In this document: positions 52,314 to 61,628 of the stretch, piece by piece
How positions within the stretch are numbered: position 1 is the stretch's first letter
Layout of the letters: each line of letters opens with the position of its first letter
Assembly: GCA_034520365.1 (NCBI GenBank)
Contig: JAXHNP010000002.1
Location: 558,001-622,000, forward strand
Direction of reading: 5' to 3'
From: Desulfobacterales bacterium
Lineage (GTDB): Bacteria > Desulfobacterota > Desulfobacteria > Desulfobacterales > Desulfosalsimonadaceae
DNA: 64,000 bases
The notes under the pieces: generated by a model
Database searches by the model: none
Told to the model about the DNA's origin: nothing
What the model saw: the letters and a program-made list of their open reading frames with translations, nothing else
Made by a program: the position numbers and the translations under genes

Positions 52314-54106
52314 CAATCCTTACTCTTTAACACCGCCAGGAAAGCCGACTGCGGAATCATCACGTCCCCGGCCATCTTCATCCGCTTCTTGCCCTTTTTC
52401 TGATTCTCCAGAAGCTTGCGCTTCCGGGTCACGTCTCCGCCGTAGCATTTGGCGGTGACATCCTTGCGATAGGCGTTAATCGTCTTTCGGGCGATGACTT
52501 TGGCGCCAATGGCTCCCTGCAGCGCAATCTTGAACATATGCCGCGGGATTTCATCCCGCAGCTTTTCACACGCGTACTTGGCCCGCTCCACGGCCTTATC
52601 CCTGTGGACCAGCTGGGACAGGGCATCCACGCGCTCGCCATTTACAAGGATATCGAGTTTCACCAGATCGGATTCCCGGTAATCAATGATTTCATAGTCA
52701 AAAGAGCCGTATCCCTGGGTCACGGTTTTGAGCTTGTCATAGAAATCATAAACAACCTCGGCCAGCGGCAGCTCAAATATCATCTCCAGCCGGTTGCTGG
52801 TAAAATACTGGTAATTCGTATTAACACCCCTTCGTTCGAGGCAAAGGTTCATCACAACGCCCATGTAGCTGTCCGGGACAATAATGGATGCCCGGATGTA
52901 GGGCTCCCGGGTGGCGGCAAGTTTCCCCGGATCCGGGTAATCCGCCGGATTGTCGATGATCTGCCTTGTGCCGTCGATGTATTCGATCTCATACTCCACA
53001 GACGGCGCCGTGATAATGAGCGAGAGATCGTATTCCCGTTCCAGGCGCTGCTGCACCACCTCCAGATGAAGGAGTCCCAGAAATCCGCACCGAAAACCGA
53101 ATCCCAACGCCACGGAGGAGTCTTTCTGATAAATCAGGGATGCATCATTTAGCTTTAATTTGTCCAGAGCGGCCGCAAGCTCAGGATAATCATCTGTAGA
53201 AACCGGATAAATGGAGGAGAACACCACCGGCTTGGACTCCTGGAATCCGCTTAAGGGTTTGTCGCAGGGCGCTTTTTTATGCGTAATCGTATCCCCGCAC
53301 CGGGTGTCGCCAACTGTCTTGATGCCGGCAATCAGATACCCGACCCGGCCGGCGGCCACCTCTTTCTGGGGTACGCGCTTTAGCTGGAACATCCCCACCT
53401 CTTCCACTGTATAGGAGGCCCGGTTGAACATGAACATGATTTCATCGCCCGGCCTCACCCGACCATCCAGTACGCGGAAATGCACGATGGTGCCCCTGAA
53501 CTGATCATAATGCGAATCAAAGATAAGGGCCTTTAAAGGCGCCTCCGGATTTCCGACCGGCGGCGGCAGCCGGGTAATAATCGCCTCAAAAATATCCTCA
53601 ATGCCGATCCCCTCCTTGGCGGAGCAAAGAATCGCCTCATCCGGGTCCAGGCCGAGGTCTTCGGCGATCTGCTCCTTAACGTTTTCCACTTCAGCCGAGG
53701 GCAGATCAATTTTATTGATCACCGGGATAATCTCTAAGTCATTGCCAACCGCCAGATACATATTGGCGATGGTCTGGGCCTCCACGCCCTGGCTTGCGTC
53801 AATCAGAAGCAGTGCTCCCTCGCAGGACGCAAGCGCCCGGGATACCTCATAGCTGAAATCCACGTGTCCGGGGGTATCAATCAGGTTCAAATAATACAGC
53901 CGGCCGTCCGAGGCCGTGTAAGGCAGACAGATGGTCTGGCTCTTTATGGTAATGCCCCGCTCTCTTTCGATATCCATGTTGTCCAGGATCTGATCCATAA
54001 AATCCCTGTCCGCGACTATATCCGCGGTTTGGATCAACCGGTCGGACAGGGTGGATTTACCATGGTCGATATGGGCGATGATACTGAAATTCCTTATATT
54101 ATCCAT
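52313..54106 (-). CDS. lepA: Elongation factor 4 (LepA)
   Basis: GTPase that can back-translocate the ribosome. 597 residues from the ATG at 54106, where the family starts (MDNIRNFSIIAHIDHGKSTL). A longer frame reaches 54181 but has no ribosome-binding site. G motifs: AHIDHGKST, LIDTPGHVDFSYEV, VINKIDLP, CSAKEGIGIED. The LepA-specific end is KKRMKMAGDVMIPQSAFLAVL. A 105-bp repeat abuts the stop codon. Element copy D lies upstream. Confidence 0.97.
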   Translation of the reverse strand: MDNIRNFSIIAHIDHGKSTLSDRLIQTADIVADRDFMDQILDNMDIERERGITIKSQTICLPYTASDGRLYYLNLIDTPGHVDFSYEVSRALASCEGALLLIDASQGVEAQTIANMYLAVGNDLEIIPVINKIDLPSAEVENVKEQIAEDLGLDPDEAILCSAKEGIGIEDIFEAIITRLPPPVGNPEAPLKALIFDSHYDQFRGTIVHFRVLDGRVRPGDEIMFMFNRASYTVEEVGMFQLKRVPQKEVAAGRVGYLIAGIKTVGDTRCGDTITHKKAPCDKPLSGFQESKPVVFSSIYPVSTDDYPELAAALDKLKLNDASLIYQKDSSVALGFGFRCGFLGLLHLEVVQQRLEREYDLSLIITAPSVEYEIEYIDGTRQIIDNPADYPDPGKLAATREPYIRASIIVPDSYMGVVMNLCLERRGVNTNYQYFTSNRLEMIFELPLAEVVYDFYDKLKTVTQGYGSFDYEIIDYRESDLVKLDILVNGERVDALSQLVHRDKAVERAKYACEKLRDEIPRHMFKIALQGAIGAKVIARKTINAYRKDVTAKCYGGDVTRKRKLLENQKKGKKRMKMAGDVMIPQSAFLAVLKSKD

Positions 54107-54251
54107 TTGGCTATCCGTTTTTCGCCTGTTTGGCGAAAAGAAATTTGACATATTTTGATTTGGCGTGATATATATTAGCACTTAATCTTTTTGAGAACAC
54201 GCATACTTATCAATTATCCGGATTCATGTCAATGCGTCTTTCAATCCCTTA

Positions 54252-54804
54252 CACGGCTAATTTGTTCTGTATCCAAATCGAAATCGCTATCGGGATCGGG
54301 ATCGAAAAAAATATGACCCTTGAACACGAAAAACTGGACGTCTATCGCCTTTCAATAGGCTACGTTGCATGGGTTTACGAGAAGGCCGACAGCCTGAACG
54401 AAGTCCATCGGCCCGCCCGGGATCAATGGCTTCGGGCCAGCCAGTCGATACCGCTCAATATCGCCGAAGGTAATGGCAAGACCGCGGAAGCCGACCGAAG
54501 GCGTTACTTCGAAATCGCTCGTGGCTCCGCGCTTGAGTGCGCGGCGATTCAAGATGTGCTGGTTGTCGGCAAGGCGCTGGACAAGATGGAAAGCCGGAAC
54601 CGCAAGGATGAACTCGACCGTATGGCCGCGATGCTCAGCCGTCTCGGCGGAAGAGGATACCAAGTTCGAGAGGATCAGGAAGTCTACAGCATCGATTTCG
54701 ATCCCGATCCCGATTTCGATCCCGATAGCGAAGAAAACGAATCCCAACCTTAGCGTTAACAGGACCGGGGGTATGGATTTTGCGGTTAGAACAAATTAGC
54801 CGTG
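54252..54804 (+). mobile_element. IVP-type four-helix-bundle mobile element, copy D (553 bp)
   Basis: Perfect 17-bp inverted repeats CACGGCTAATTTGTTCT ... AGAACAAATTAGCCGTG. Perfect 10-bp target duplication CAATCCCTTA at 54242-54251 and 54805-54814. The insertion lies only 32 bp upstream of the REC-GGDEF start codon, separating that gene from its original promoter. Confidence 0.92.
54313..54753 (+). CDS. Four-helix bundle protein, copy D
   Basis: 146 residues, starting MTLEHEKLDVYRLSIGYVAWVYEKADSLNEVHRP (Glu at position 4 and Glu in NEV instead of Gly). The tail is IDFDPDPDFDPDSEENESQP. The longer frame from 54226 is an artefact of reading across the left inverted repeat. Intact. Confidence 0.88.
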   Translation: MTLEHEKLDVYRLSIGYVAWVYEKADSLNEVHRPARDQWLRASQSIPLNIAEGNGKTAEADRRRYFEIARGSALECAAIQDVLVVGKALDKMESRNRKDELDRMAAMLSRLGGRGYQVREDQEVYSIDFDPDPDFDPDSEENESQP

Positions 54805-54836
54805 CAATCCCTTAAAAAAGCAGCGGGCAGCGCTAT

Positions 54837-55748
54837 ATGTCGGCCAGAATTTTAATCGTTGATGATGATCCGGCGGTTAGGGATTCCATCCATGAGTTCC
54901 TGACCATCATGGAATATCAGGCATATGCCGTGGGCAGCGCGGAAGAGGCCATGGAGCTTCTCCGCAGCCAGCATATGGATGTTATTATCACCGACATCAT
55001 CATGGACGGCATGGACGGACTGGAGCTGACCCGCCATATCAAGGGACACTATGACAGTGATATAATCGTCATCACCGGCTACACCGGTGACTACACCTAT
55101 GAGGAAGCGATTTACAAGGGCGCGGATGATTTTGTTTTCAAGCCCATCAAGTTCGAGGAGCTTCAGCTGCGCTTAAAGCGCGTTTTGCGGGAACGCCGCC
55201 TGACCCAGGAGCGGGCCCTGATTCTTGAACAGTTAAAGGAACTGGCCATCACCGACGATCTGACCAAGCTGTTCAACTCCCGCCATTTCTACAATCAAAT
55301 CGATCAGGAGGTCAATCGGTACCACCGCTATAAGCGGCCGTTCTCCATCCTGCTCATTGATGTGGACCACTTCAAACATTTCAATGATACTTACGGGCAT
55401 CTGGAGGGAGACCGGATTCTCAGGCGGGTGGCGCGCATGATCACTTCATGCATGCGGACCATGGACACCGCCTATCGATACGGCGGCGAGGAGTTTACAG
55501 TCCTTCTGCCGGAAACCGCCTGCGATGCCGCCCTGACCGTGGCGGAACGGATCAAAGAAGCGGTTAATACGGAAACCCTTGATCATATCAATGATTCGAA
55601 AGTGACTGTCAGCATCGGGGTTACCGAGTATACGGATACGGATTCGGTTTCAGACCTGGTCAAACGGGCGGATCGCGCCATGTACATCGCCAAGCAGAAT
55701 GGCCGCAACCGCATCGCCCATCTGCTGCCGGAACAGCCGCCCGGCTGA
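54837..55748 (+). CDS. Response regulator with GGDEF diguanylate cyclase output
   Basis: 303 residues. Receiver domain at 1-120 (ILIVDDDPAVRDS, phospho-Asp in VIITDIIMDGMDG, Lys in FVFKPIKFEE), then a short coil and a GGDEF domain with active-site GGEEF and an I-site RTMD five residues before it. It should make cyclic di-GMP when phosphorylated. It may act with the kinase/HD-GYP pair at 23.5-27 kb, but no kinase gene is adjacent. The ribosome-binding site is weak and element D sits just upstream. Confidence 0.94.
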   Translation: MSARILIVDDDPAVRDSIHEFLTIMEYQAYAVGSAEEAMELLRSQHMDVIITDIIMDGMDGLELTRHIKGHYDSDIIVITGYTGDYTYEEAIYKGADDFVFKPIKFEELQLRLKRVLRERRLTQERALILEQLKELAITDDLTKLFNSRHFYNQIDQEVNRYHRYKRPFSILLIDVDHFKHFNDTYGHLEGDRILRRVARMITSCMRTMDTAYRYGGEEFTVLLPETACDAALTVAERIKEAVNTETLDHINDSKVTVSIGVTEYTDTDSVSDLVKRADRAMYIAKQNGRNRIAHLLPEQPPG

Positions 55749-55752
55749 CCCT

Positions 55753-56745
55753 TTACCGGTGCTGATTAAAGGGCTGTTCAATCTTTACGCTTAAATACAG
55801 ATCCCCCCTCTCCCCGTCCGGTGCCTGCCTGCCCAGCCCCCGCAGCCGCAGCACATTGCCATCCTTTATGCCCGGCGGAATAGTGACCCGATAGAACCGG
55901 TTATAAAACCCCCATGGGATATTAACGGTTTTTCTCGCACCGGCTGCCGCTTCATAGGGTGTAATGCCTATGGTTTCATAAAGGTCTATATCCTGGCCGC
56001 GACCGGACGGCTGGATCATCTGGAGCCGCGGCGACTTTTTCTTCTGCATGGAGGCCCGCCGCAGGGTATCTCCAAACTTGGTTTCCGGAAAGATCCCCAA
56101 AGCTTTTAACGCGAGAACCCCGAAAACAAAACCGCCGATGTGGGCCCACCAGGCAATGCCGCTCATCGCGCCCCCGCCCAGTGTGGCATTAAAAAGCTGC
56201 AGGAAAAACCAGAGCCCCAGAAAGAAAAACGCCGGAATCTCGATAAACAATGGAAAAATGAGAATGGGGATAAGCGTTAGAATCCGGGAGTGGGGATAAA
56301 GAATAAAATATGCGCCCATGACCCCGGCAATCGCCCCGCTCGCCCCGATAGTGGGGGTGGTGGAGGTCATGTTGAGAAAAAAATGAAACAATCCGGATAC
56401 AATGCCGGCCAGAAGATAAAACCCCAGATAATAAACCGAGCCCAGCCGATCCTCCACATTGTCGCCGAATATATACAAAGACCACATATTGCCCAGAATA
56501 TGCAGGAAACTGCCGTGCAAAAACATAAAGGAAAACAGGGAAAAAAGAATTTGGCCGGGCGTAAAATGCGCAGCGATCTGGGGCACCGTGAGTTTGGCCG
56601 GCACCAGGCCGTAAGTGTAGACAAATTCGGTGAGCTGGCGTCCCTGGGCCATCTGGACAAAGTAAATCACGACATTGATCCCGATCAGGCAATTATTGAC
56701 GATCGGATAGTTCCTGGACGGAACGGTGTCGCGAATGGGGATCAT
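55753..56745 (-). CDS. Rhomboid intramembrane protease with DnaJ C-terminal-like domain
   Basis: 330 residues. Residues 1-215 are a rhomboid: HGSFLHILGNMWSLYIFGDNVED, the Ser in IGASGAIAGVMGAYF and the His in WWAHIGGFVFGVLAL form the catalytic dyad. After a linker, residues ~255-325 (DLYETIGITPYEAAAGARKT, FYRVTIPPGIKDGNVLRLRG, GERGDLYLSVKIEQ) match the C-terminal client-binding domain of DnaJ-type chaperones, with no J domain. The tail could present misfolded membrane clients to the protease; this is inferred. It lies downstream of nadC. Confidence 0.9.
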   Translation of the reverse strand: MIPIRDTVPSRNYPIVNNCLIGINVVIYFVQMAQGRQLTEFVYTYGLVPAKLTVPQIAAHFTPGQILFSLFSFMFLHGSFLHILGNMWSLYIFGDNVEDRLGSVYYLGFYLLAGIVSGLFHFFLNMTSTTPTIGASGAIAGVMGAYFILYPHSRILTLIPILIFPLFIEIPAFFFLGLWFFLQLFNATLGGGAMSGIAWWAHIGGFVFGVLALKALGIFPETKFGDTLRRASMQKKKSPRLQMIQPSGRGQDIDLYETIGITPYEAAAGARKTVNIPWGFYNRFYRVTIPPGIKDGNVLRLRGLGRQAPDGERGDLYLSVKIEQPFNQHR

Positions 56746-56807
56746 GGATCAGGGGTCACCTATGTTGGGTTGTTCTTTTATGTTAACGGTCTGAAGTAAA
56801 GCCGTTA

Positions 56808-57680
56808 CTAAGATTCTGCCGGGGCCGACAGCTGGATGCGCATGCTCAAGTCAACAAACCGGGCGGCGTGGATCAAGGCGCCAACGGAAATGATATCAAC
56901 GCCCATATCAGCCAGGGATTGCAGGCTGCTGCGGGACACCCGGCCGGAAACCTCTATTGAGGCACGGCCCTTGATTTCAGAAACCGCCTGCCGAATATCG
57001 GTATCGCTCATATTATCCAGCATAATCACATCCGCGCCCGCTGCAAGCGCTTCTTGAACCTGGTTAAGGCTTGAGACCTCAATTTCAACTTTTAAGAGGT
57101 GGGATGCGGCTTGACGGGCGGATGCCACCGCAGTGCGGATATCGCCGAATGCCGCAATATGGTTGTCCTTAATCAGGATGCCGTCATAAAGCCCCATGCG
57201 GTGATTGGCTGCCCCGCCCATGCGGACCGCATATTTTTCAAGCGCCCGCCACCCGGGAATAGTCTTGCGGGTATCCACCAGCCGGACCGGCTTTGCCGCA
57301 AGCTCCCGGACATAGCCGCGCACATGGGTAGCGATGCCGGATAGCCGCTGCAGAAAATTAAGGGCAATCCGCTCGGCCATTAACAATGAGCGAAAATCGC
57401 CCGCAACCCGCGCAATCTCCTGCCCGGCAGGGGCTTCATCCCCATCTGAAGCGAGGGCGGAAAAAGCAACCTTGGGATCAATGCGCTCAAACACCCGGCG
57501 CGCCGCCTCAAGCCCGGCGATGACCACCGGCTCCTTGGCAAGAATAACCCCCTCGCCGCTTGAGGGGCGGTCGGGCAGCGCGGCGGTGGTGATATCACCC
57601 GGGCCGATGTCCTCGATAATGGCAAGCTCAATCAGCTGATCCAGGTGGTACGGGGCAAGGCTGAAGTCTTCGTTTTCCAT
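56808..57680 (-). CDS. nadC: Nicotinate-nucleotide pyrophosphorylase (carboxylating)
   Basis: 290 residues. Quinolinate + PRPP to nicotinate mononucleotide, CO2 and PPi. EDIGPGDITTAAL, LNFLQRLSGIATHVRGYV, DTRKTIPGWRALEKYAVRMGGAANHRMGL and the C-terminal barrel loops (ADVIMLDNMS, SIEVSGRVS, DIISVGALIHAA) are diagnostic. nadA/nadB are not in the window. It starts 2 bp before the valS stop on the same strand. Confidence 0.96.
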   Translation of the reverse strand: MENEDFSLAPYHLDQLIELAIIEDIGPGDITTAALPDRPSSGEGVILAKEPVVIAGLEAARRVFERIDPKVAFSALASDGDEAPAGQEIARVAGDFRSLLMAERIALNFLQRLSGIATHVRGYVRELAAKPVRLVDTRKTIPGWRALEKYAVRMGGAANHRMGLYDGILIKDNHIAAFGDIRTAVASARQAASHLLKVEIEVSSLNQVQEALAAGADVIMLDNMSDTDIRQAVSEIKGRASIEVSGRVSRSSLQSLADMGVDIISVGALIHAARFVDLSMRIQLSAPAES

Positions 57681-57682
57681 GG

Positions 57683-60349
57683 CTACTGCGAAATCGTTTG
57701 TATCATGTGAAGATTGTTTTTAAGCTTTTCCTTTTTTCCCATATACTCGCTGTGCTGGTTCCGGGCCTTTTCAATCACCTCAGCCGGCGCCTTGCTGATA
57801 AAGTTTTCATTTTCCAGTTTTTTGGAAAGCGCCTGAAGCTCTTTATCCAGCTTGCCGATTTCCTTTTCAAGCCGCTGGGACTCCTTGGCAAAATCAATAA
57901 CCCCCTCCAGATAGACCGAGATCACCATATCCGCAACAATGGCTGTGGCCGTGGCCTTTGGCTTTTCCCCTGCAGGCGCCGCATCCAGGGATTCGAGACG
58001 CGCCAGGCTGGCGATCAACTCCTGATTGCCCCGGATGAGCGATTGGTGGTCGGCATTGTCGGTCTGAACCAGCACCGACAAATTTAGTGATGGGGCGATA
58101 TTCATCTCGCCGCGAATATTTCGGATGCCGGTAATAATCTCTATCACAAGATCCATGTCCGCTTCTGCCGCCGGGTCCTTTTTGATTTGATCAAAGTCCG
58201 GGGCATCTGACGGATAAACGGCCTCCATGATGGAGCCTTGCGTGCCGGGCAGCAGATGCCAGATCTCTTCGGTGACAAACGGAATAAAAGCATGCAGAAG
58301 AATGAGCGTCTCATGCAGAACGCGCCAGGACACGCTCAATGCCGCCTTCTGGCAATCCGCCCCCCATTTGCCGTATAAGGCCGGCTTGGCCGCTTCGAGA
58401 TACCAGTCGCAGAATTCATGCCATACAAACTGGTAGATCTCATTGGCCGCGGTGTTGAAGTGATATCCGTCAATGGCTTCCGCCATATTATGGGTCACCG
58501 TATTCAGGCGCGAGAGCATCCACCGGTCTGCCAGGGATAAAATCGCCGGATCAATGGGCCCGGGCTTTTCCGTCACGTGCATCAGGGTCAGCCGGGCGGC
58601 ATTCCAGAGTTTGTTGATGAAATTCCGATATCCCTCGATCCGCTTTTCAGAAAGTTTGATGTCCCGGCCCTGGGCGGCAAAGGCGGCCAGGGTAAACCGC
58701 AGGGCATCGGTGCCGTATTCCTCGATGATGACCATCGGGTCAATGACATTGCCGGAGGATTTGCTCATTTTCTTGCCGCTTTCATCCCTTACCAGGGCAT
58801 GGACATAAACATCTTTAAACGGCACCTCCTGCATAAAATGGCAGCCCATCATCATCATCCGGGCCACCCAGAAAAACAAAATATCGAACCCGGTCACCAG
58901 GACCGAGGTGGGATAAAAGGTTTGCAGTAATTTGGTCTGATCCGGCCACCCCATAGTGGAAAACGGCCACAGGGCGGAGCTGAACCACGTATCCAGCACA
59001 TCGGAATCCGGTTCGAGCCGGTCGCTGTCGCAGGCCGGGCATATTTTGGGATCTTCAAACGCCACCGCCAGGTGGCCGCAGTCCGCGCATTTCCATGCCG
59101 GAATCGGATGCCCCCACCAGATCTGGCGGGAAATACACCAGTCCCGAATGTTTTCCATCCACTTGTAATAATCATTCTGCCATTTTTCCGGGACAATGCC
59201 GGTTTCGCCGTTTTTTACCGCATCAACGGCTTTTTCAGCCAGCGGCCGGGTCCTGACAAACCACTGTTTGGAAAGATTGGGCTCCACAAGGGTCTGGCAG
59301 CGGTAGCAGTGGCCGATGCTGTGCTTGTAATCCTCGACTTTTTTGAGCAGGCCCTGATCCTTAAGGTCCGCCACCACCCGGCGCCGGCATTCAAACCGAT
59401 CCAGACCGGCATAGGCGGCACCGGCCGCCTCCGTCATGCGGCCGTCTTCGCCGATCACCTTAACAGTGGGCAGTTCATGGGTCTTTCCGATTTCAAAGTC
59501 ATTGGGATCATGGGCCGGGGTGATCTTCAAGGCGCCTGTGCCAAAAGAGACGTCCACATAGGCGTCCGTTATCACCGGGATGTCCCGGTCAGTGAGGGGC
59601 AGCCTCACGCTTTTACCATGCAGATGCTGATACCGCCCATCTTCCGGATGAACGGCCACGGCCGTATCCCCCAGCATGGTCTCCGGCCGGGTGGTGGCCA
59701 CGATAGGGCCGTCGCCGCCATCTGCCATCGGGTAATGGATATGGTAGATATGGCCGTCAGACTCCTCGTGCTCGACTTCAAGCTCCGCAAGCGCGGTCTG
59801 GCATCGCGGGCACCAGTTGATAATATAGTTGCCCCGGTAAATGAGGCCGGCTTCATAGAGCTCAACAAACACTTTGCGCACCGCCCGCGAAAGCCCCTCG
59901 TCCATGGTGAAGCGCTCCCGGTCCCAGTCGCAGGAGGCCCCCAGCCGTTTTAACTGATTGATAATCGCATCCCCGTATTTCCGGCGCCACTCCCATACGG
60001 CCTCGACAAATTTCTCCCGGCCGATCTGGTGCCGATCAATCCCCTTTTCCGCAAGGTTTCTCTCCACCACATTCTGGGTGGCAATGCCCGCATGGTCCGT
60101 GCCGGGCATCCAGAGCACATTGTCGCCGCGAAGGCGGCGGTACCGGCAGAGGATATCCTGCAGGGTAATATTCAGGGAATGCCCCATATGCAGCACACCG
60201 GTGACATTGGGGGGCGGAATGACAATGGAATACGGCTTCTTTGCGCTATCTTCGGACGCAGCGAACAATCCGTTATTTTCCCAGTATTCATACCATTTGG
60301 TTTCAACTTCCTCAGGCGCGTATCCTTTTTTCATTGCTTCTGCTTCCAT
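57683..60349 (-). CDS. valS: Valyl-tRNA synthetase
   Basis: About 888 residues from 60349 (AGGA upstream); a frame to 60490 only adds translated repeat (MLRCIPRN). HIGH motif PPPNVTGVLHMGHSLNITL, editing domain (VATTRPETMLGDTAVAVHP), KMSKSSGNVIDPM, and the ValRS C-terminal coiled coil (AKESQRLEKEIGKLDKELQALSKKLENENF). Aminoacylates tRNA-Val and edits threonine. Co-transcribed with nadC. Confidence 0.96.
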   Translation of the reverse strand: MEAEAMKKGYAPEEVETKWYEYWENNGLFAASEDSAKKPYSIVIPPPNVTGVLHMGHSLNITLQDILCRYRRLRGDNVLWMPGTDHAGIATQNVVERNLAEKGIDRHQIGREKFVEAVWEWRRKYGDAIINQLKRLGASCDWDRERFTMDEGLSRAVRKVFVELYEAGLIYRGNYIINWCPRCQTALAELEVEHEESDGHIYHIHYPMADGGDGPIVATTRPETMLGDTAVAVHPEDGRYQHLHGKSVRLPLTDRDIPVITDAYVDVSFGTGALKITPAHDPNDFEIGKTHELPTVKVIGEDGRMTEAAGAAYAGLDRFECRRRVVADLKDQGLLKKVEDYKHSIGHCYRCQTLVEPNLSKQWFVRTRPLAEKAVDAVKNGETGIVPEKWQNDYYKWMENIRDWCISRQIWWGHPIPAWKCADCGHLAVAFEDPKICPACDSDRLEPDSDVLDTWFSSALWPFSTMGWPDQTKLLQTFYPTSVLVTGFDILFFWVARMMMMGCHFMQEVPFKDVYVHALVRDESGKKMSKSSGNVIDPMVIIEEYGTDALRFTLAAFAAQGRDIKLSEKRIEGYRNFINKLWNAARLTLMHVTEKPGPIDPAILSLADRWMLSRLNTVTHNMAEAIDGYHFNTAANEIYQFVWHEFCDWYLEAAKPALYGKWGADCQKAALSVSWRVLHETLILLHAFIPFVTEEIWHLLPGTQGSIMEAVYPSDAPDFDQIKKDPAAEADMDLVIEIITGIRNIRGEMNIAPSLNLSVLVQTDNADHQSLIRGNQELIASLARLESLDAAPAGEKPKATATAIVADMVISVYLEGVIDFAKESQRLEKEIGKLDKELQALSKKLENENFISKAPAEVIEKARNQHSEYMGKKEKLKNNLHMIQTISQ

Positions 60350-60529
60350 TTTCAAAAATCCTGCGTGATGGACTCGTAAAAAGTCGATTCTGGGACGGCA
60401 AAGAAAAAAGTTCAAGATCGCGGCGCGCAAATCCCGAGGAATGCAGCGTACTGACTCGTACGTGAAATTCCGAGGGATGCAGCGCAACAAAGATATTGGA
60501 CTTTTTGCGAAGCCGTCCTGCGTGGCACT
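60350..60529. repeat. Repeat region upstream of valS
   Basis: 60411-60515 is the second full copy of the ~105-bp repeat at 52207 (TTCAAGATCGCGGCGCGC ... GGACTTTTTGCGAAGCC). It lies within the leader of valS. No T-box leader seen. Confidence 0.75.
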
Positions 60530-60566
60530 AAAAAAATGGGGATTAATGCATAACCAACCCCCATTT
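60530..60566 (-). terminator. Intrinsic terminator
   Basis: AAATGGGG and CCCCATTT form an 8-bp stem with a 17-base loop; on the minus strand it is followed by a run of seven T. It would end transcripts from the acidic protein gene (stop at 60818) before valS. Confidence 0.7.
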
Positions 60567-60593
60567 CAAAAGTTAATTAAACCTAAATTGAGC

Positions 60594-60697
60594 GATTTTC
60601 AAGTTTGCCGCAGATACAAGGAAGATGCAGGCGAGCTATAGTGAACTATGCGAGGCTGCATCTGACGCAGTAGATGCGGTAAAATTGGAAATCCCGG
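60594..60697. repeat. Dispersed ~105-bp repeat (family 'TTCAAGTTTGCCGCA')
   Basis: Near-identical to 23373-23476, with the inner GCGAGCTATAG core and the ending GATGCGGTAAAATTGGAAAT. 60698-60817 is AT-rich and shows no gene. Confidence 0.75.
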
Positions 60698-60817
60698 AGG
60701 GTTTCAGAGTGTTAAAATATAAATTGGTATAATCCTTTACAAAATCATATTCTTAAAAATCTGAAACGGTCAATTTAGGTTAAACGGTCAATTAATAAGG
60801 TTTGCCAAAGGCTGGCG

Positions 60818-61441
60818 CTACTTCTGTCCGGCCTCAAGCAGTTCCTGCTTCAGCTGTTCCATGGATTCTTTAAGTCGGGCATCGATGATGTCGGCGAACA
60901 TCTTTTCAAATCGGTCCGCAAACTTCTCCTCGATAACCCGCTCGATGGTGGCTTCCAGTTCCGTGTGAGGGGTGTCCGGCCCGGATGGCCGTTCTGATTC
61001 AGCCGCCTCTTCCGGCGGCTGACCGGTTTCCGGGGCAGAAGGCGCGAATTGACCCGTCTCATCCTCTCCGAAGAAATCATCCAGTTCCTGGGAAATATGT
61101 TCTTCAACCTCCTCGGATTCTTCTTCATCCAAACTCAGAGGCTCCTGAGGGGTAACTGCGTCTTCCCCTTTGCTTAATGCTGAATCCTCGAAAGTTTCTC
61201 CTGCGCCGAATTTTTCAGCTTCGGAGAGATCGAGCGTCTCTCCCTCCTCAGAATCCCCGGTGGCGCTTGAAACCGCCCCCATGGCCTCATCAAGGACCTC
61301 TTCGGTTAACTCTATGATTTCTTCATCCTCCTGCGTGGTGCCGATCGCGATATCGGACAACTCAATCACATCTTCGGATGCCCCTGACTCCTGACCTGGC
61401 TCCTTATCTTCAGGCCGGTTTTCGGAATTTTCGACCATCAT
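60818..61441 (-). CDS. Acidic low-complexity protein with amphipathic C-terminus
   Basis: About 207 residues (start at 61441; AAAGGGG just upstream). Not recognised. Residues 1-140 are Glu/Asp/Ser-rich (VIELSDIAIGTTQEDEEIIELTEEVL, DLSEAEKFGAGETFEDSAL). Residues ~160-205 form an amphipathic helix (LEATIERVIEEKFADRFEKMFADIIDARLKESMEQLKQELLEAG). Such proteins often act as polar scaffolds or regulators of chromosome/motility organisation, but nothing fixes a role. No close operon partner. Confidence 0.75.
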   Translation of the reverse strand: MMVENSENRPEDKEPGQESGASEDVIELSDIAIGTTQEDEEIIELTEEVLDEAMGAVSSATGDSEEGETLDLSEAEKFGAGETFEDSALSKGEDAVTPQEPLSLDEEESEEVEEHISQELDDFFGEDETGQFAPSAPETGQPPEEAAESERPSGPDTPHTELEATIERVIEEKFADRFEKMFADIIDARLKESMEQLKQELLEAGQK

Positions 61442-61628
61442 CCCCACCCCTTTGGCATAAAATTATATAAAAGTATCAAAAGATTATCTTATTTTTTTAG
61501 CAAAACCGGCAGTTGGTGTCAAGAAAATTGAATTTTCGGTTATTGACGTCAAGACCCGGGCAGCATAATCTCTTTATCAGTATTTCATTTACTTTAAAAT
61601 ACAGAATCCAAAGTTTTTAAAAAAACAA

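Noticed and set aside
54107-54181. 25-residue extension of LepA
   Set aside because: No ribosome-binding site, and LepA proteins start at MxNIRNFSIIAHIDHGKS.
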